Below, piece by piece: positions 21,418 through 28,457 of a stretch of DNA of 37,697 nucleotides. Source of the stretch: a virus; IMG/VR virus record IMGVR_UViG_3300042460_000811, positions 1 to 37,697 of that record; one strand, written 5' to 3'. Positions within the stretch are counted from its first letter, which is position 1. Each line of letters starts with the position of its first letter. Below the pieces are notes generated by a model, which worked only from the letters and a program-made list of their open reading frames with translations, searched no databases and was not told where the DNA came from. The translations under genes and the position numbers were made by a program.

Positions 21418-22794
21418 ATGAGAATAACAACTTTACTTTCGAATTTAATAGTAGAACAATCTCGATTCCAGGTCTTGTTTGACAAATTAGTTAAACCTGC
21501 GACGAAATCTAAAAATATTGAGCCAGGGAAAAAACCAAAAAGTATTATGGATTTTGAAACCCTAAAGGCGATTATCCTTGCTGACCCAACAACTAGAGTA
21601 CCTGAAGGTAAAGATATAGATACTTTATCCATGGAAGATATGGAAAGAGTTAAAGTTGGTAAGTACTCACAATGGTTACTTAAAAACTATGTCAGTCCTC
21701 AGATTGAAACTGATGCAGAAGTTGATTTTAAAAGTCCTGCATATCAAAAGTCTTTGGCTGAAGCTCGAAGATTATTCATGGAGGATTTGTATAAAACCAC
21801 TGCTGACTTAATTAAGTTTGAAAAGGCTAAACCATATTTACCTCAAGAACAAAGAGATATTAATAAATTTACGGTGGTGTCATTATTCGACACGTTAAAG
21901 GATTTCCAAATCCCTGAAAAGAAAAAGGCGGAAATTGAAAAGAAAGAAGCTAAAAAATCGAGAGAAGGTCTTAAACACGCTGGAGGTGAAATTGTTTTTG
22001 AAGGTTCAAATTGGACAATGATTAAAATTGAAGACCAAGGTAGTGTTGGTAAAGACGCGGCGGTTTACTATGGTGGATTCCACGAATATGACCAAGGTGA
22101 ATCAAGATGGTGTACATCATCACCTGGATTATCTTACTTTAACGGTTATATTAAAGATGGTCCATTATACGTTGTGTTCCCTAATGATGATAAAGGTTTA
22201 GTGGGTAAGAAAACGGGATTACCTCAAGAAAGATTTCAGTTCCACTTCCCTTCAAATCAGTTTATGGATAGACATGATAGACAAATCAATTTGGTTGAAT
22301 ATTTGAATGGACCTATGTCCGAACTTAAAGACTTCTTTAAACCTGAATTTGCGAAAGGATTAGTTAGTAAAGGTGGTAATAAAGTTGAAATCAACTACCC
22401 TGATAGTTCAGCAGGTAAATTTGTTGCGTTATACGGATTTGATGAATTGTTTGATAGTTTACCAGAGTCAATTGAACACTTATTAATTAACAATAAATCA
22501 AAAGAAACTATTGCATTAACTGTTCCTGAGTCTTTAGGTAGATTTAAAGACCTACAAGCATTGCTACTACAAAATATTGCTAAATCATTACCTAAGTCAA
22601 TCGGACAATTACAGAATTTAAATTTCTTGGCATTACCGTCTAACAAATCGTTAGAAAGTTTACCTGAGTCAATTGCTGATATACCAGGTTTGGCGTTCAT
22701 CAACTTGAAAGATAGTAATCCTAATATTAAAATACCTGAAAGATTGAAAGAAAAACTATCTGATGAGGGTAGTGGGTTTTATTATGTGAACTAA
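21418..22794 (+). CDS. Phage protein with WCTSS/GPLYVVF module and leucine-rich repeats
   Basis: A 458-residue protein. It opens MRITTLLSNLIVEQSRFQVL, a possible variant of the tag on other proteins here (L-I-V-E). A central module around 195-300 contains R-W231-C232-T-S-S, G-P-L-Y-V-V-F-P and F-Q-F-H-F-P-S-N-Q-F-M-D, an ordered set seen by me as a recurring phage module of unknown activity. From about 340 to 440 come leucine-rich repeats (ELFDSLPESIEHLLI, LGRFKDLQALLLQNI, LPKSIGQLQNLNFLAL). LRRs usually mediate protein binding. A TATTTATA box precedes it. Likely a late or virion protein that contacts host or phage proteins. Confidence 0.6.
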   Translation: MRITTLLSNLIVEQSRFQVLFDKLVKPATKSKNIEPGKKPKSIMDFETLKAIILADPTTRVPEGKDIDTLSMEDMERVKVGKYSQWLLKNYVSPQIETDAEVDFKSPAYQKSLAEARRLFMEDLYKTTADLIKFEKAKPYLPQEQRDINKFTVVSLFDTLKDFQIPEKKKAEIEKKEAKKSREGLKHAGGEIVFEGSNWTMIKIEDQGSVGKDAAVYYGGFHEYDQGESRWCTSSPGLSYFNGYIKDGPLYVVFPNDDKGLVGKKTGLPQERFQFHFPSNQFMDRHDRQINLVEYLNGPMSELKDFFKPEFAKGLVSKGGNKVEINYPDSSAGKFVALYGFDELFDSLPESIEHLLINNKSKETIALTVPESLGRFKDLQALLLQNIAKSLPKSIGQLQNLNFLALPSNKSLESLPESIADIPGLAFINLKDSNPNIKIPERLKEKLSDEGSGFYYVN

Positions 22795-22800
22795 TTTACT

Positions 22801-22808
22801 TATTTTTG
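22801..22808 (+). promoter_or_regulatory. Bacteroidota -7 box (TATTTTTG)
   Basis: TATTTTTG matches TAnnTTTG, 16 nt before the ATG at 22825. The -33 position holds TTTT (22777-22780) rather than TTTG, so strength is uncertain. Confidence 0.5.
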
Positions 22809-22824
22809 TAAAAAAAATAATGTT

Positions 22825-23115
22825 ATGAGAAATGTCGATGTGGACATATATGTTAATCAGTTTATATCATTTTTTGATAAAAACCCTGAGGAATTAAAGA
22901 TGTTAATTGGTGATGTGAATAAAGATGATTTTTATCTTAAAGTCACTGAACAATGCCACACCAATGTTGAGAAGGGTGAAGACCCTTCTTTAACAAGACC
23001 TCAAATTATTGAAATAATTGTTAAACTTAGAAAGAGTGAAATTACTATCACTGAAGAAACTAAGATTTACGAAATTTTCCAAAAAACAAAATTCGGAGAC
23101 ATTTGTCTAAATTAA
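22825..23115 (+). CDS. Hypothetical phage protein (96 aa)
   Basis: A 96-residue helical, acidic protein (MRNVDVDIYVNQFISFFDKN...KTKFGDICLN). No motif, signal or membrane segment. It has its own -7-like box and is followed by the stronger promoter of the DUF932 gene, so it is probably an independently expressed early or middle gene. Confidence 0.55.
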   Translation: MRNVDVDIYVNQFISFFDKNPEELKMLIGDVNKDDFYLKVTEQCHTNVEKGEDPSLTRPQIIEIIVKLRKSEITITEETKIYEIFQKTKFGDICLN

Positions 23116-23116
23116 A

Positions 23117-23148
23117 TTTGGTAATACGAATGATATTCACTATCTTTG
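23117..23148 (+). promoter_or_regulatory. Bacteroidota-type promoter for the DUF932 gene
   Basis: TTTG at 23117-23120, a 20-nt spacer and TATCTTTG at 23141-23148, a full -33/-7 match. The ATG at 23174 follows after 25 nt. Confidence 0.8.
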
Positions 23149-23173
23149 TATTATAAATTTAAAAAGACAAAAT

Positions 23174-23929
23174 ATGTTATACACTCCTGAGTTAATTAAA
23201 TCAACCGCACCATCAGTATTTGCAACTTCTCCATCTCAAAAGATGTCGGATAAGTATGTTTTTGTACCAACATTTGAAATTCTTGAGAATTTTGAACGTG
23301 AGGGTTGGCAATTATCATCTGTTAAACAAACAGGTCGTGGTGAACATGGTGTTCACGAATTAAGATTTCGTAATGGGGAATTACCTAAAGTTGGAGATTC
23401 AATCGTGGAGGCAATCATCCGTAACTCACATAACGGATTGGCAACATTCTCAGTTAGCGCTGGTCTTCATAGATTAGTATGTAGTAACGGTTTAACGGTT
23501 CCTACGTCACTTTCTGAGTCATTCAACCTTAGACATCAAAGATTTGATTTAGATGAGGTAAAACAACTTACAGAGAGTTTTGCAGGACGTTTACCAGTAA
23601 TCCAAAGGTCAGTAGACCGAATGATGAATAAAGAACTGACTTTACCTGAGAAAATTCAATTCATTAAGAAAGCCATCAACACTCGTTGGAAGACTGGTAC
23701 TGTACCACCAACACTTGATGTTATGGAGATTATGTACCCTAAACGTGAGGAAGATAATAAGAATGACCTATGGACGGTATTCAATGTGGTACAAGAGAAG
23801 TTTATTAAAGGTGGCCTTGAGTATCAAACACAAAGAGGTAGAAAAACATCCTTAAGAGGTTTAAGTAGTATTATGGCGGTTAACCAAGTTAATACCAAAC
23901 TTTGGGAACTTGCGGAAGAGATGTGTTAA
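23174..23929 (+). CDS. DUF932 phage/plasmid-like protein
   Basis: A 251-residue protein fitting the DUF932 (phage/plasmid-like TIGR03299) pattern: Y-V-F-V-P-T-F-E-I-L-E near residue 29, H-E-L-R-F-R, a central S-A-G-L-H-R-L-V-C-S-N-G-L-T-V-P block, and a helical C-terminus. These proteins are widespread on phages and plasmids and probably act on DNA or replication, but no biochemical function is established. It stands as its own unit between a full host-type promoter (23117) and a hairpin (23934), which suggests early or middle expression by host polymerase. Confidence 0.8.
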   Translation: MLYTPELIKSTAPSVFATSPSQKMSDKYVFVPTFEILENFEREGWQLSSVKQTGRGEHGVHELRFRNGELPKVGDSIVEAIIRNSHNGLATFSVSAGLHRLVCSNGLTVPTSLSESFNLRHQRFDLDEVKQLTESFAGRLPVIQRSVDRMMNKELTLPEKIQFIKKAINTRWKTGTVPPTLDVMEIMYPKREEDNKNDLWTVFNVVQEKFIKGGLEYQTQRGRKTSLRGLSSIMAVNQVNTKLWELAEEMC

Positions 23930-23933
23930 TTTA

Positions 23934-23966
23934 AATGGGGGTGAATAACCCCCATTCATTTATTTT
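23934..23966 (+). terminator. Terminator-like hairpin after DUF932
   Basis: A perfect 9-bp stem AATGGGGGT / ACCCCCATT with a 5-nt loop, followed by CATTTATTTT. The T run is interrupted, so efficiency is uncertain. Confidence 0.65.
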
Positions 23967-23971
23967 AAACT

Positions 23972-25768
23972 ATGAAAGAAATTTACTCATATACTTTAAC
24001 GGATTATACCACGATAAAATTCGAGGACACTAATGACTTATGTTTTGATAGACATGAGACTAAGAATCCTTTGTGGGATGAAGAGCCGTTAAGAGAAAGA
24101 AAAATATTATCTACCGACAATTGGGACGGTGGGTATTATGGTAAATTTAAACAAGAACAAGGTCCTGTTAGTGAAGATGAAGAGGATTACACTAAAAACT
24201 ATGGTAACCCTTTATCTACTGTAATGATGTATCGAAGAACTATGGTAGTTACTGAGAAAGATGATAAAATTGCTTTAAAAATATTCACGTATAACCGAGT
24301 TAGACATAAAGCGACAAAATACTTTAGGGTATCCACAAGAGTTGACTTCCTAACTTTCAACCATAGAACAAATTCATTATATACAGGTTATATTCACGAT
24401 TATCATAAGAAAAGAAAGTGTCGTAAAAAAATTAGAAGAGGTAATTTTGCTGAGGACCCAATCAATCGTTTTCGCTCACTAATGAATAGTTTATTGGGGG
24501 ATTATGATAGAAAAGTTGTTGAACCTAAAATTTGGGAGAGAACGGACTTAATTAATCACATCATTACCGTTTTTGTTAACTCAATCCCTGGTACTGAAAA
24601 ATACCCTGAATTAACGCCTGAATTAAGAATGTATAAACGTTATTTAGACTATTCGGGGATTAAATTTTCAAATAATTGGGAATCATTCATGTTATACAAC
24701 CCACAACCTAAAAAGGTTGAGTTGGTAAAGAATGGTATGAAGTATATTGATACTATTATTAATAACGCTGGTCTTAATGGTGATAAACTTAAACGTGTAT
24801 TACATAAGGTAAAACAATGTGATTTCACAACATTAAATTACACTTATGAGGTTTTTGGTAAGAATTTTATAATGTCACAAAATGATGACATCATTAAGAA
24901 AATGATTGAAAACCCCGTGGTTAGTGGTGAAGGTACCCAAGTTAATTTTACTAACAAGGAAAAACAAAACTCGTTCGACATATTCAAGTTAGTGTTAGAC
25001 GGACAAATAAATTACAATACCTTCCACGACCATTTAAACTTTCATAATTTTTTAAATAATTTAGAAACTGTTAAGTGGAAGTCGTCAAACTATGATGAGT
25101 TTATGAATGAGCACTTTGAGTGGTCAGAGAAAAAAGCATTCTACACTTCAGGAGACTTTAAACGATATTATAGTGAGACGTTTAAATTAGAAGTTGAAAG
25201 ACCTTTATTAGGGGTTAATGTTCATTTCCCTGTGTTATTGTCAACTAGTAAAGAATATAATAAAGAGTCGTTCATACAATCTAATTGTGTTAAAACTTAC
25301 ATTAAGACACCCCACTCAATTATCATATCTTTAAGAAGAGATGATGTTGATTCTGAAGAGAGAGCAACAATTGAATACTTTATTAAGTACAGTGAAGGTA
25401 AAGTGGTTGGTTTAAAGAGAGTGCAATCGTTAGGACGATTTAACTACAACCTGGGTGATAGTTGGTCAATTATTTTAGAACAACTTGATAGAAGAATAGA
25501 TGGATTGGTTAAAAAAGAATTGTTTACCTTACCTGAGATAGAATCTAAATTTGGATACAAAACAATTAAAAGTAAATTAGTTGAAATAGGGCCAAATCAA
25601 TTCTATGGTATTAATATTCATAGAGGTAGTGAAACTAGATTAGATTGGGAAAATAAGATGATACATAACGTTAACCCAAGACGTGAAGATAACCCAATAC
25701 AAAACAGAATAGTTGATGAAATGATTGGTGATGATTTACTAAATGCCGTAAATGAATTAGAATTTTAA
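23972..25768 (+). CDS. Large hypothetical phage protein with PcfJ-like C-terminal region
   Basis: A 598-residue protein. The N-terminal 130 residues are aromatic and charged (NWDGGYYGKFKQ; TYNRVRHKATKYFRV). The centre is helical. Around residues 435-500 a block reads S-N-C-V-K-T-Y, then S-I-I-I-S-L-R, R-A-T-I-E-Y and V-Q-S-L-G-R-F-N. This order resembles the PcfJ-like domain found on mobile elements (C-V-x-x-Y ... T-x-E ... Q-x-x-G-x-x-N). PcfJ function is unknown. The gene follows a terminator directly and the next gene starts 1 nt after its stop, so it heads a unit that ends with thioredoxin and glutaredoxin. Confidence 0.5.
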   Translation: MKEIYSYTLTDYTTIKFEDTNDLCFDRHETKNPLWDEEPLRERKILSTDNWDGGYYGKFKQEQGPVSEDEEDYTKNYGNPLSTVMMYRRTMVVTEKDDKIALKIFTYNRVRHKATKYFRVSTRVDFLTFNHRTNSLYTGYIHDYHKKRKCRKKIRRGNFAEDPINRFRSLMNSLLGDYDRKVVEPKIWERTDLINHIITVFVNSIPGTEKYPELTPELRMYKRYLDYSGIKFSNNWESFMLYNPQPKKVELVKNGMKYIDTIINNAGLNGDKLKRVLHKVKQCDFTTLNYTYEVFGKNFIMSQNDDIIKKMIENPVVSGEGTQVNFTNKEKQNSFDIFKLVLDGQINYNTFHDHLNFHNFLNNLETVKWKSSNYDEFMNEHFEWSEKKAFYTSGDFKRYYSETFKLEVERPLLGVNVHFPVLLSTSKEYNKESFIQSNCVKTYIKTPHSIIISLRRDDVDSEERATIEYFIKYSEGKVVGLKRVQSLGRFNYNLGDSWSIILEQLDRRIDGLVKKELFTLPEIESKFGYKTIKSKLVEIGPNQFYGINIHRGSETRLDWENKMIHNVNPRREDNPIQNRIVDEMIGDDLLNAVNELEF

Positions 25769-25769
25769 A

Positions 25770-26081
25770 ATGAAAGATATACCTTTATTTTGTATTGAAA
25801 TGTTCACCAAAATGTATGGAGGTTCTCCTAGTTTTGTTGAGGTTATGCCACCGTATTTAGAATCCGCAATTAAAACCGTGATTAAGAAATCACATTTATT
25901 ATGGTATAATGATTTTGTTAACGAAAATGGTGAAGTGGTTACTAAAGACATGTTATATGAATACGATTCAACAGGGATTCTATTGTATTTTAAAAACGGT
26001 ACTGATATATTTATATTAACAAAACCCGACAAAAAAAGTATTGTCGAGTTTTTCATACATAACTTAAAAAAAATAAAATAA
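25770..26081 (+). CDS. Hypothetical phage protein (103 aa)
   Basis: A 103-residue protein starting MKDIPLFCIEMFTKMYGGSP with a beta-rich C-terminal half (STGILLYFKNGTDIFILTKP). No motif is recognised. It lies between the PcfJ-like and thioredoxin genes with gaps of 1 and 3 nt, so it is cotranscribed. A TATTTATA sequence inside it (26008-26015) is probably coding chance, although it lies 69 nt before the thioredoxin start. Confidence 0.55.
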   Translation: MKDIPLFCIEMFTKMYGGSPSFVEVMPPYLESAIKTVIKKSHLLWYNDFVNENGEVVTKDMLYEYDSTGILLYFKNGTDIFILTKPDKKSIVEFFIHNLKKIK

Positions 26082-26084
26082 ACT

Positions 26085-26408
26085 ATGGAAATTACACAAG
26101 AATTATTACAGGAAAAAATTAACAACGGAGAAAAATTAGTCGTGGACTTTTGGGCCCCTTGGTGTGGTCCTTGTAAGATGATGAAACCTATTTTTGAGAA
26201 AGTTGCGGAGAAATATCGAAATGAAAATTCTGACGTACAATTATACACATTAAATGTTGAGGAGAACAAAGAGTTTGCTGCCGAGTTAGGGATTCGAGCT
26301 ATTCCTACTGTTAAATCTTTCGCTAATGGTAAAGAACAATTCTCAAGGCCAGGGTTACAAATGGAGGGTCAGATAAACGATATCGCTAACGAGTTATTAA
26401 ATGGATAA
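26085..26408 (+). CDS. Thioredoxin
   Basis: A 107-residue thioredoxin with the complete active site W26-C27-G28-P29-C30-K31, the preceding V-V-D-F-W-A-P strand and the cis-proline loop R-A-I-P74-T. It is a cytoplasmic disulphide reductase. Likely uses in a phage are electron supply to ribonucleotide reductase, a polymerase processivity factor, or redox control; none can be chosen from this window. It is full length for the family and overlaps the glutaredoxin gene by 8 nt. Confidence 0.93.
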   Translation: MEITQELLQEKINNGEKLVVDFWAPWCGPCKMMKPIFEKVAEKYRNENSDVQLYTLNVEENKEFAAELGIRAIPTVKSFANGKEQFSRPGLQMEGQINDIANELLNG

Positions 26409-26685
26409 GATATTAATTCTTTTCACTATGGAAGGTTGTCCGTATTGTGAAATGATGAAAGAACAGTTAGATGCTATTAACGCTGATTACGTTGTTAGAG
26501 ATATTAACGAACACGAGGATGAATATAATATGTTTGTTGAGATAACAGAAAATGATTTTGTACCTGCGTTTATGATTGTAGAGTCGCCCGATGAAACCCC
26601 TAACACTATGTTATTTGCACCTGAAAGGGACTTTAATGAAATAGAAGACGGTGTTAAAATAATTAAAGAACATTTTAATTTATAA
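26401..26685 (+). CDS. Glutaredoxin-like protein
   Basis: A 94-residue protein with the C13-P-Y-C16 dithiol active site (MEGCPYCEMMK), a V54-P55 cis-proline loop and the thioredoxin-fold strand order. The usual glutathione-binding T-V-P is V-P preceded by N-D-F, and the C-terminal G-G-x-x-D motif is replaced by an acidic region (ERDFNEIEDG), so the substrate may differ from glutathione. It overlaps thioredoxin by 8 nt, suggesting coupled synthesis of two redox proteins. It ends at a strong terminator. Confidence 0.85.
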   Translation: MDKILILFTMEGCPYCEMMKEQLDAINADYVVRDINEHEDEYNMFVEITENDFVPAFMIVESPDETPNTMLFAPERDFNEIEDGVKIIKEHFNL

Positions 26686-26709
26686 AAATCCCTCACGGGA
26701 TTTTTTTTT
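26684..26709 (+). terminator. Intrinsic terminator after glutaredoxin
   Basis: Stem AAAAATCCC / GGGATTTTT with a TCAC loop and a nine-T run. It overlaps the last bases of the glutaredoxin stop codon. Confidence 0.88.
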
Positions 26710-26723
26710 GTTTATTATTTTTG

Positions 26724-26731
26724 TATATTTG
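26724..26731 (+). promoter_or_regulatory. Bacteroidota -7 box (TATATTTG), near-leaderless start
   Basis: TATATTTG matches TAnnTTTG. Only 4 nt separate it from the ATG at 26736, so the transcription start should fall at or next to the start codon. The region around -33 is T-rich but lacks a well-spaced TTTG. Confidence 0.55.
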
Positions 26732-26735
26732 CAAT

Positions 26736-27260
26736 ATGAATTTGACATTTAAAAAAGATGGTGTTACACATCATCCTGTAAGAACTTGGGAATTGGCTGA
26801 CGGTAATTATATTAATATTTACCAAGGTAGTCGTGGTCACAATCCTGAGTTGGACTTTATTGTTAAATACAAAACTGAAAAATCTAGATTAAGAGCCCCA
26901 TCTCATACTCATTGGATTGTTGACTTACTTTTAAAATGTGAACATAATCCTAATTGGGTTAATTTATATGTGACAGAATGGTTGGAGATATACGATGTTG
27001 CGGAACCCTTCAACTCAGTAGAAGAACGTAATAACTATAATTTAATTTATAATGATTATTTTACTGAAAAATATGATTCATTACAGAATTTAGGTGTCTT
27101 TTCTATTGAATTCTTATCCGCAATGATTGAATTATTTATTAAGTGTGAAAAACAAACACCTAATGCGTTCATGTTTAAAACCCTTTTAGTTTTAATTAAA
27201 GATTATTGTGAGGGCAAAAAGGATTTTTATCAAGTAGTTTCCTATTCTAAAAGAGTTTAA
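26736..27260 (+). CDS. Hypothetical phage protein (174 aa)
   Basis: A 174-residue protein starting MNLTFKKDGVTHHPVRTWEL. A short motif G-S-R-G-H-N-P-E-L-D-F-I-V-K-Y and a histidine-rich patch (SHTHWIVDLLLKCEHN) stand out; His and Cys spacing could bind metal, but no known family is seen. ATG 26736 is chosen because the -7 box ends at 26731; an in-frame ATG at 26721 would lie upstream of the likely transcription start. It converges with the next minus-strand gene with a 4-nt stop overlap. Confidence 0.55.
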   Translation: MNLTFKKDGVTHHPVRTWELADGNYINIYQGSRGHNPELDFIVKYKTEKSRLRAPSHTHWIVDLLLKCEHNPNWVNLYVTEWLEIYDVAEPFNSVEERNNYNLIYNDYFTEKYDSLQNLGVFSIEFLSAMIELFIKCEKQTPNAFMFKTLLVLIKDYCEGKKDFYQVVSYSKRV

Positions 27261-28078
27261 AAAATAATTAAATCTTTTGTTCTATCATGGATTAACCATG
27301 GTTTACCACCAATAGGATTATTCAAATCCTCGGACACATCGTAGTCTAATATGGTGGTTTGAAATTTATTTAGATTAAAATCGAACACATCCAATATCAT
27401 AGATTTAATTGTCCCCTCCTGATACATTGAATCCGAAATGATTCTTATATTAAAATCGTCATCTTGGTTTTTAAGTGTTGATATTTTAAATAATATTTTA
27501 TTTGAGTTAATCACACGGAATAATTGATTACAGATGTATTCCGAATAATAAAAATATAATCTACCCATACTTAAACTATGTCCGTATGGAAATTCTGATG
27601 AAATATTAAGAGGTGAATAAGTGAAGTAACTTAATTTTGTTGTATCCTCATGACTGAAATCCAGCTCAACCATGAACCCTTTATTGTCCGAAACAGAATT
27701 ATACTCAACGGTATTATCTGATTGAACAAAATCAATCATTTTTTGGTTAAATGAAGGTCTTTCAGTATTATAGAAGGTAAACCAATATTCTTCCTTCTTA
27801 ACTAATTCATTATCATATAATATTAAGTCTACAACATTAATATTATCATAACCGTACTTATTTAACAAGGATTCGTTTTCTTTATAGAACCTTTCTTTAA
27901 CGTCAGACATATCTAATATTTTAGAAGAACTTGTCATACCGTTTATTACAAAGAATTTACCACAATCGGTTACCTCAACTACCGTATCGTATTTTGTGTC
28001 TTTGTTTATCTCTTTTAAAACGAAATCTGCGAAATTGTTTACGATTCCTCTATTTGAATGCCTATTGATGTAGTTCAT
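27257..28078 (-). CDS. Hypothetical phage protein (273 aa)
   Basis: A 273-residue protein: MNYINRHSNRGIVNNFADFV at the N-terminus, then V-E-V-T-D-C-G-K-F-F-V-I-N-G-M-T-S-S, and a central Y-F-T-Y-S-P-L-N-I-S-S-E-F-P-Y-G-H-S-L-S block, ending K-P-W-L-I-H-D-R-T-K-D-L. The T-D-C-G-K-F-F-V region loosely recalls the N-terminal part of S-adenosylmethionine synthetases, but the catalytic motifs are not present, so I do not assign a function. Probably soluble. A TATTTATA box and a bidirectional terminator lie upstream. Confidence 0.6.
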   Translation of the reverse strand: MNYINRHSNRGIVNNFADFVLKEINKDTKYDTVVEVTDCGKFFVINGMTSSSKILDMSDVKERFYKENESLLNKYGYDNINVVDLILYDNELVKKEEYWFTFYNTERPSFNQKMIDFVQSDNTVEYNSVSDNKGFMVELDFSHEDTTKLSYFTYSPLNISSEFPYGHSLSMGRLYFYYSEYICNQLFRVINSNKILFKISTLKNQDDDFNIRIISDSMYQEGTIKSMILDVFDFNLNKFQTTILDYDVSEDLNNPIGGKPWLIHDRTKDLIIF

Positions 28079-28119
28079 TTTTAGTAATTATACCAATTAA
28101 TAGTGAAAATAATTTAGAT

Positions 28120-28127
28120 TATAAATA
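28120..28127 (-). promoter_or_regulatory. TATTTATA box (putative late promoter)
   Basis: Minus-strand TATTTATA, 41 nt before the ATG at 28078 and immediately downstream of a terminator hairpin that ends the upstream gene. Confidence 0.45.
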
Positions 28128-28128
28128 G

Positions 28129-28154
28129 AAAAAGAGGTGATAACACCTCTTTTT
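28129..28154. terminator. Bidirectional terminator hairpin
   Basis: A perfect 11-bp stem AAAAAGAGGTG / CACCTCTTTTT with an ATAA loop; it ends in T runs on both strands. It separates the minus-strand 28177-28350 gene from the next minus-strand gene and its TATTTATA box. Confidence 0.85.
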
Positions 28155-28176
28155 AATAAATAGACACTGAGACTTA

Positions 28177-28350
28177 TTATTTCTTATTGTAGTACTTCTC
28201 AACAACTTTCTTAATAGACTCTTGAATTGAGGAGTTATTAGTAGTTTGTGCTTGAACCTGAGCCAAAGTTTGATTTTGACTACTTTGTTGAGGAGTAGAG
28301 ACCGTTTGAGTCTGTGTTTGAGTTCCTTTATTTTTGCAACCGCATCCCAT
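28177..28350 (-). CDS. Small Cys/Gln-rich phage protein (MGCGCK)
   Basis: A 57-residue protein with a short cysteine cluster at the N-terminus (MGCGCKNKG), a Gln/Thr-rich disordered middle and a basic C-terminal helix (SIQESIKKVVEKYYNKK). Start ATG 28350; the stop is TAA at 28177-28179. The cysteines could bind metal. The C-terminal helix resembles the amphipathic tags on other proteins here, so packaging into virions is possible but unproven. It has its own TATTTATA box upstream and a terminator downstream, making a monocistronic unit. Confidence 0.65.
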   Translation of the reverse strand: MGCGCKNKGTQTQTQTVSTPQQSSQNQTLAQVQAQTTNNSSIQESIKKVVEKYYNKK

Positions 28351-28382
28351 GGTAGATATATTTAAATTTGTTTATTCTTTCT

Positions 28383-28390
28383 TATAAATA
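28383..28390 (-). promoter_or_regulatory. TATTTATA box (putative late promoter)
   Basis: Minus-strand GATATTTATAAG context, 32 nt before the ATG at 28350. Confidence 0.45.
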
Positions 28391-28446
28391 TCACCAACTA
28401 ATCTTTAATGTCAAGAAATTCAGGTTAAATTTATTTTATTTTAGAG

Positions 28447-28454
28447 TATTTATA
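28447..28454 (+). promoter_or_regulatory. TATTTATA box immediately before a start codon
   Basis: Plus-strand TATTTATA ends only 3 nt before the ATG at 28458. If it acts as a -10 element, the transcript would start at or inside the start codon, so either translation is leaderless from a later codon (GTG at 28470) or this copy is not a promoter. Confidence 0.3.
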
Positions 28455-28457
28455 GAT

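Noticed and set aside
26008-26015. TATTTATA inside the 25770 gene, also copies at 12623 and 2662
   Set aside because: These lie within coding sequence, translated as ordinary Ile/Tyr/Phe codons, and are not at the 14-15 nt spacing before a start codon.
27257-28078. S-adenosylmethionine synthetase
   Set aside because: Only the T-D-C-G-K-F-F-V block recalls the family; the catalytic motifs and length do not fit, so no function was assigned.
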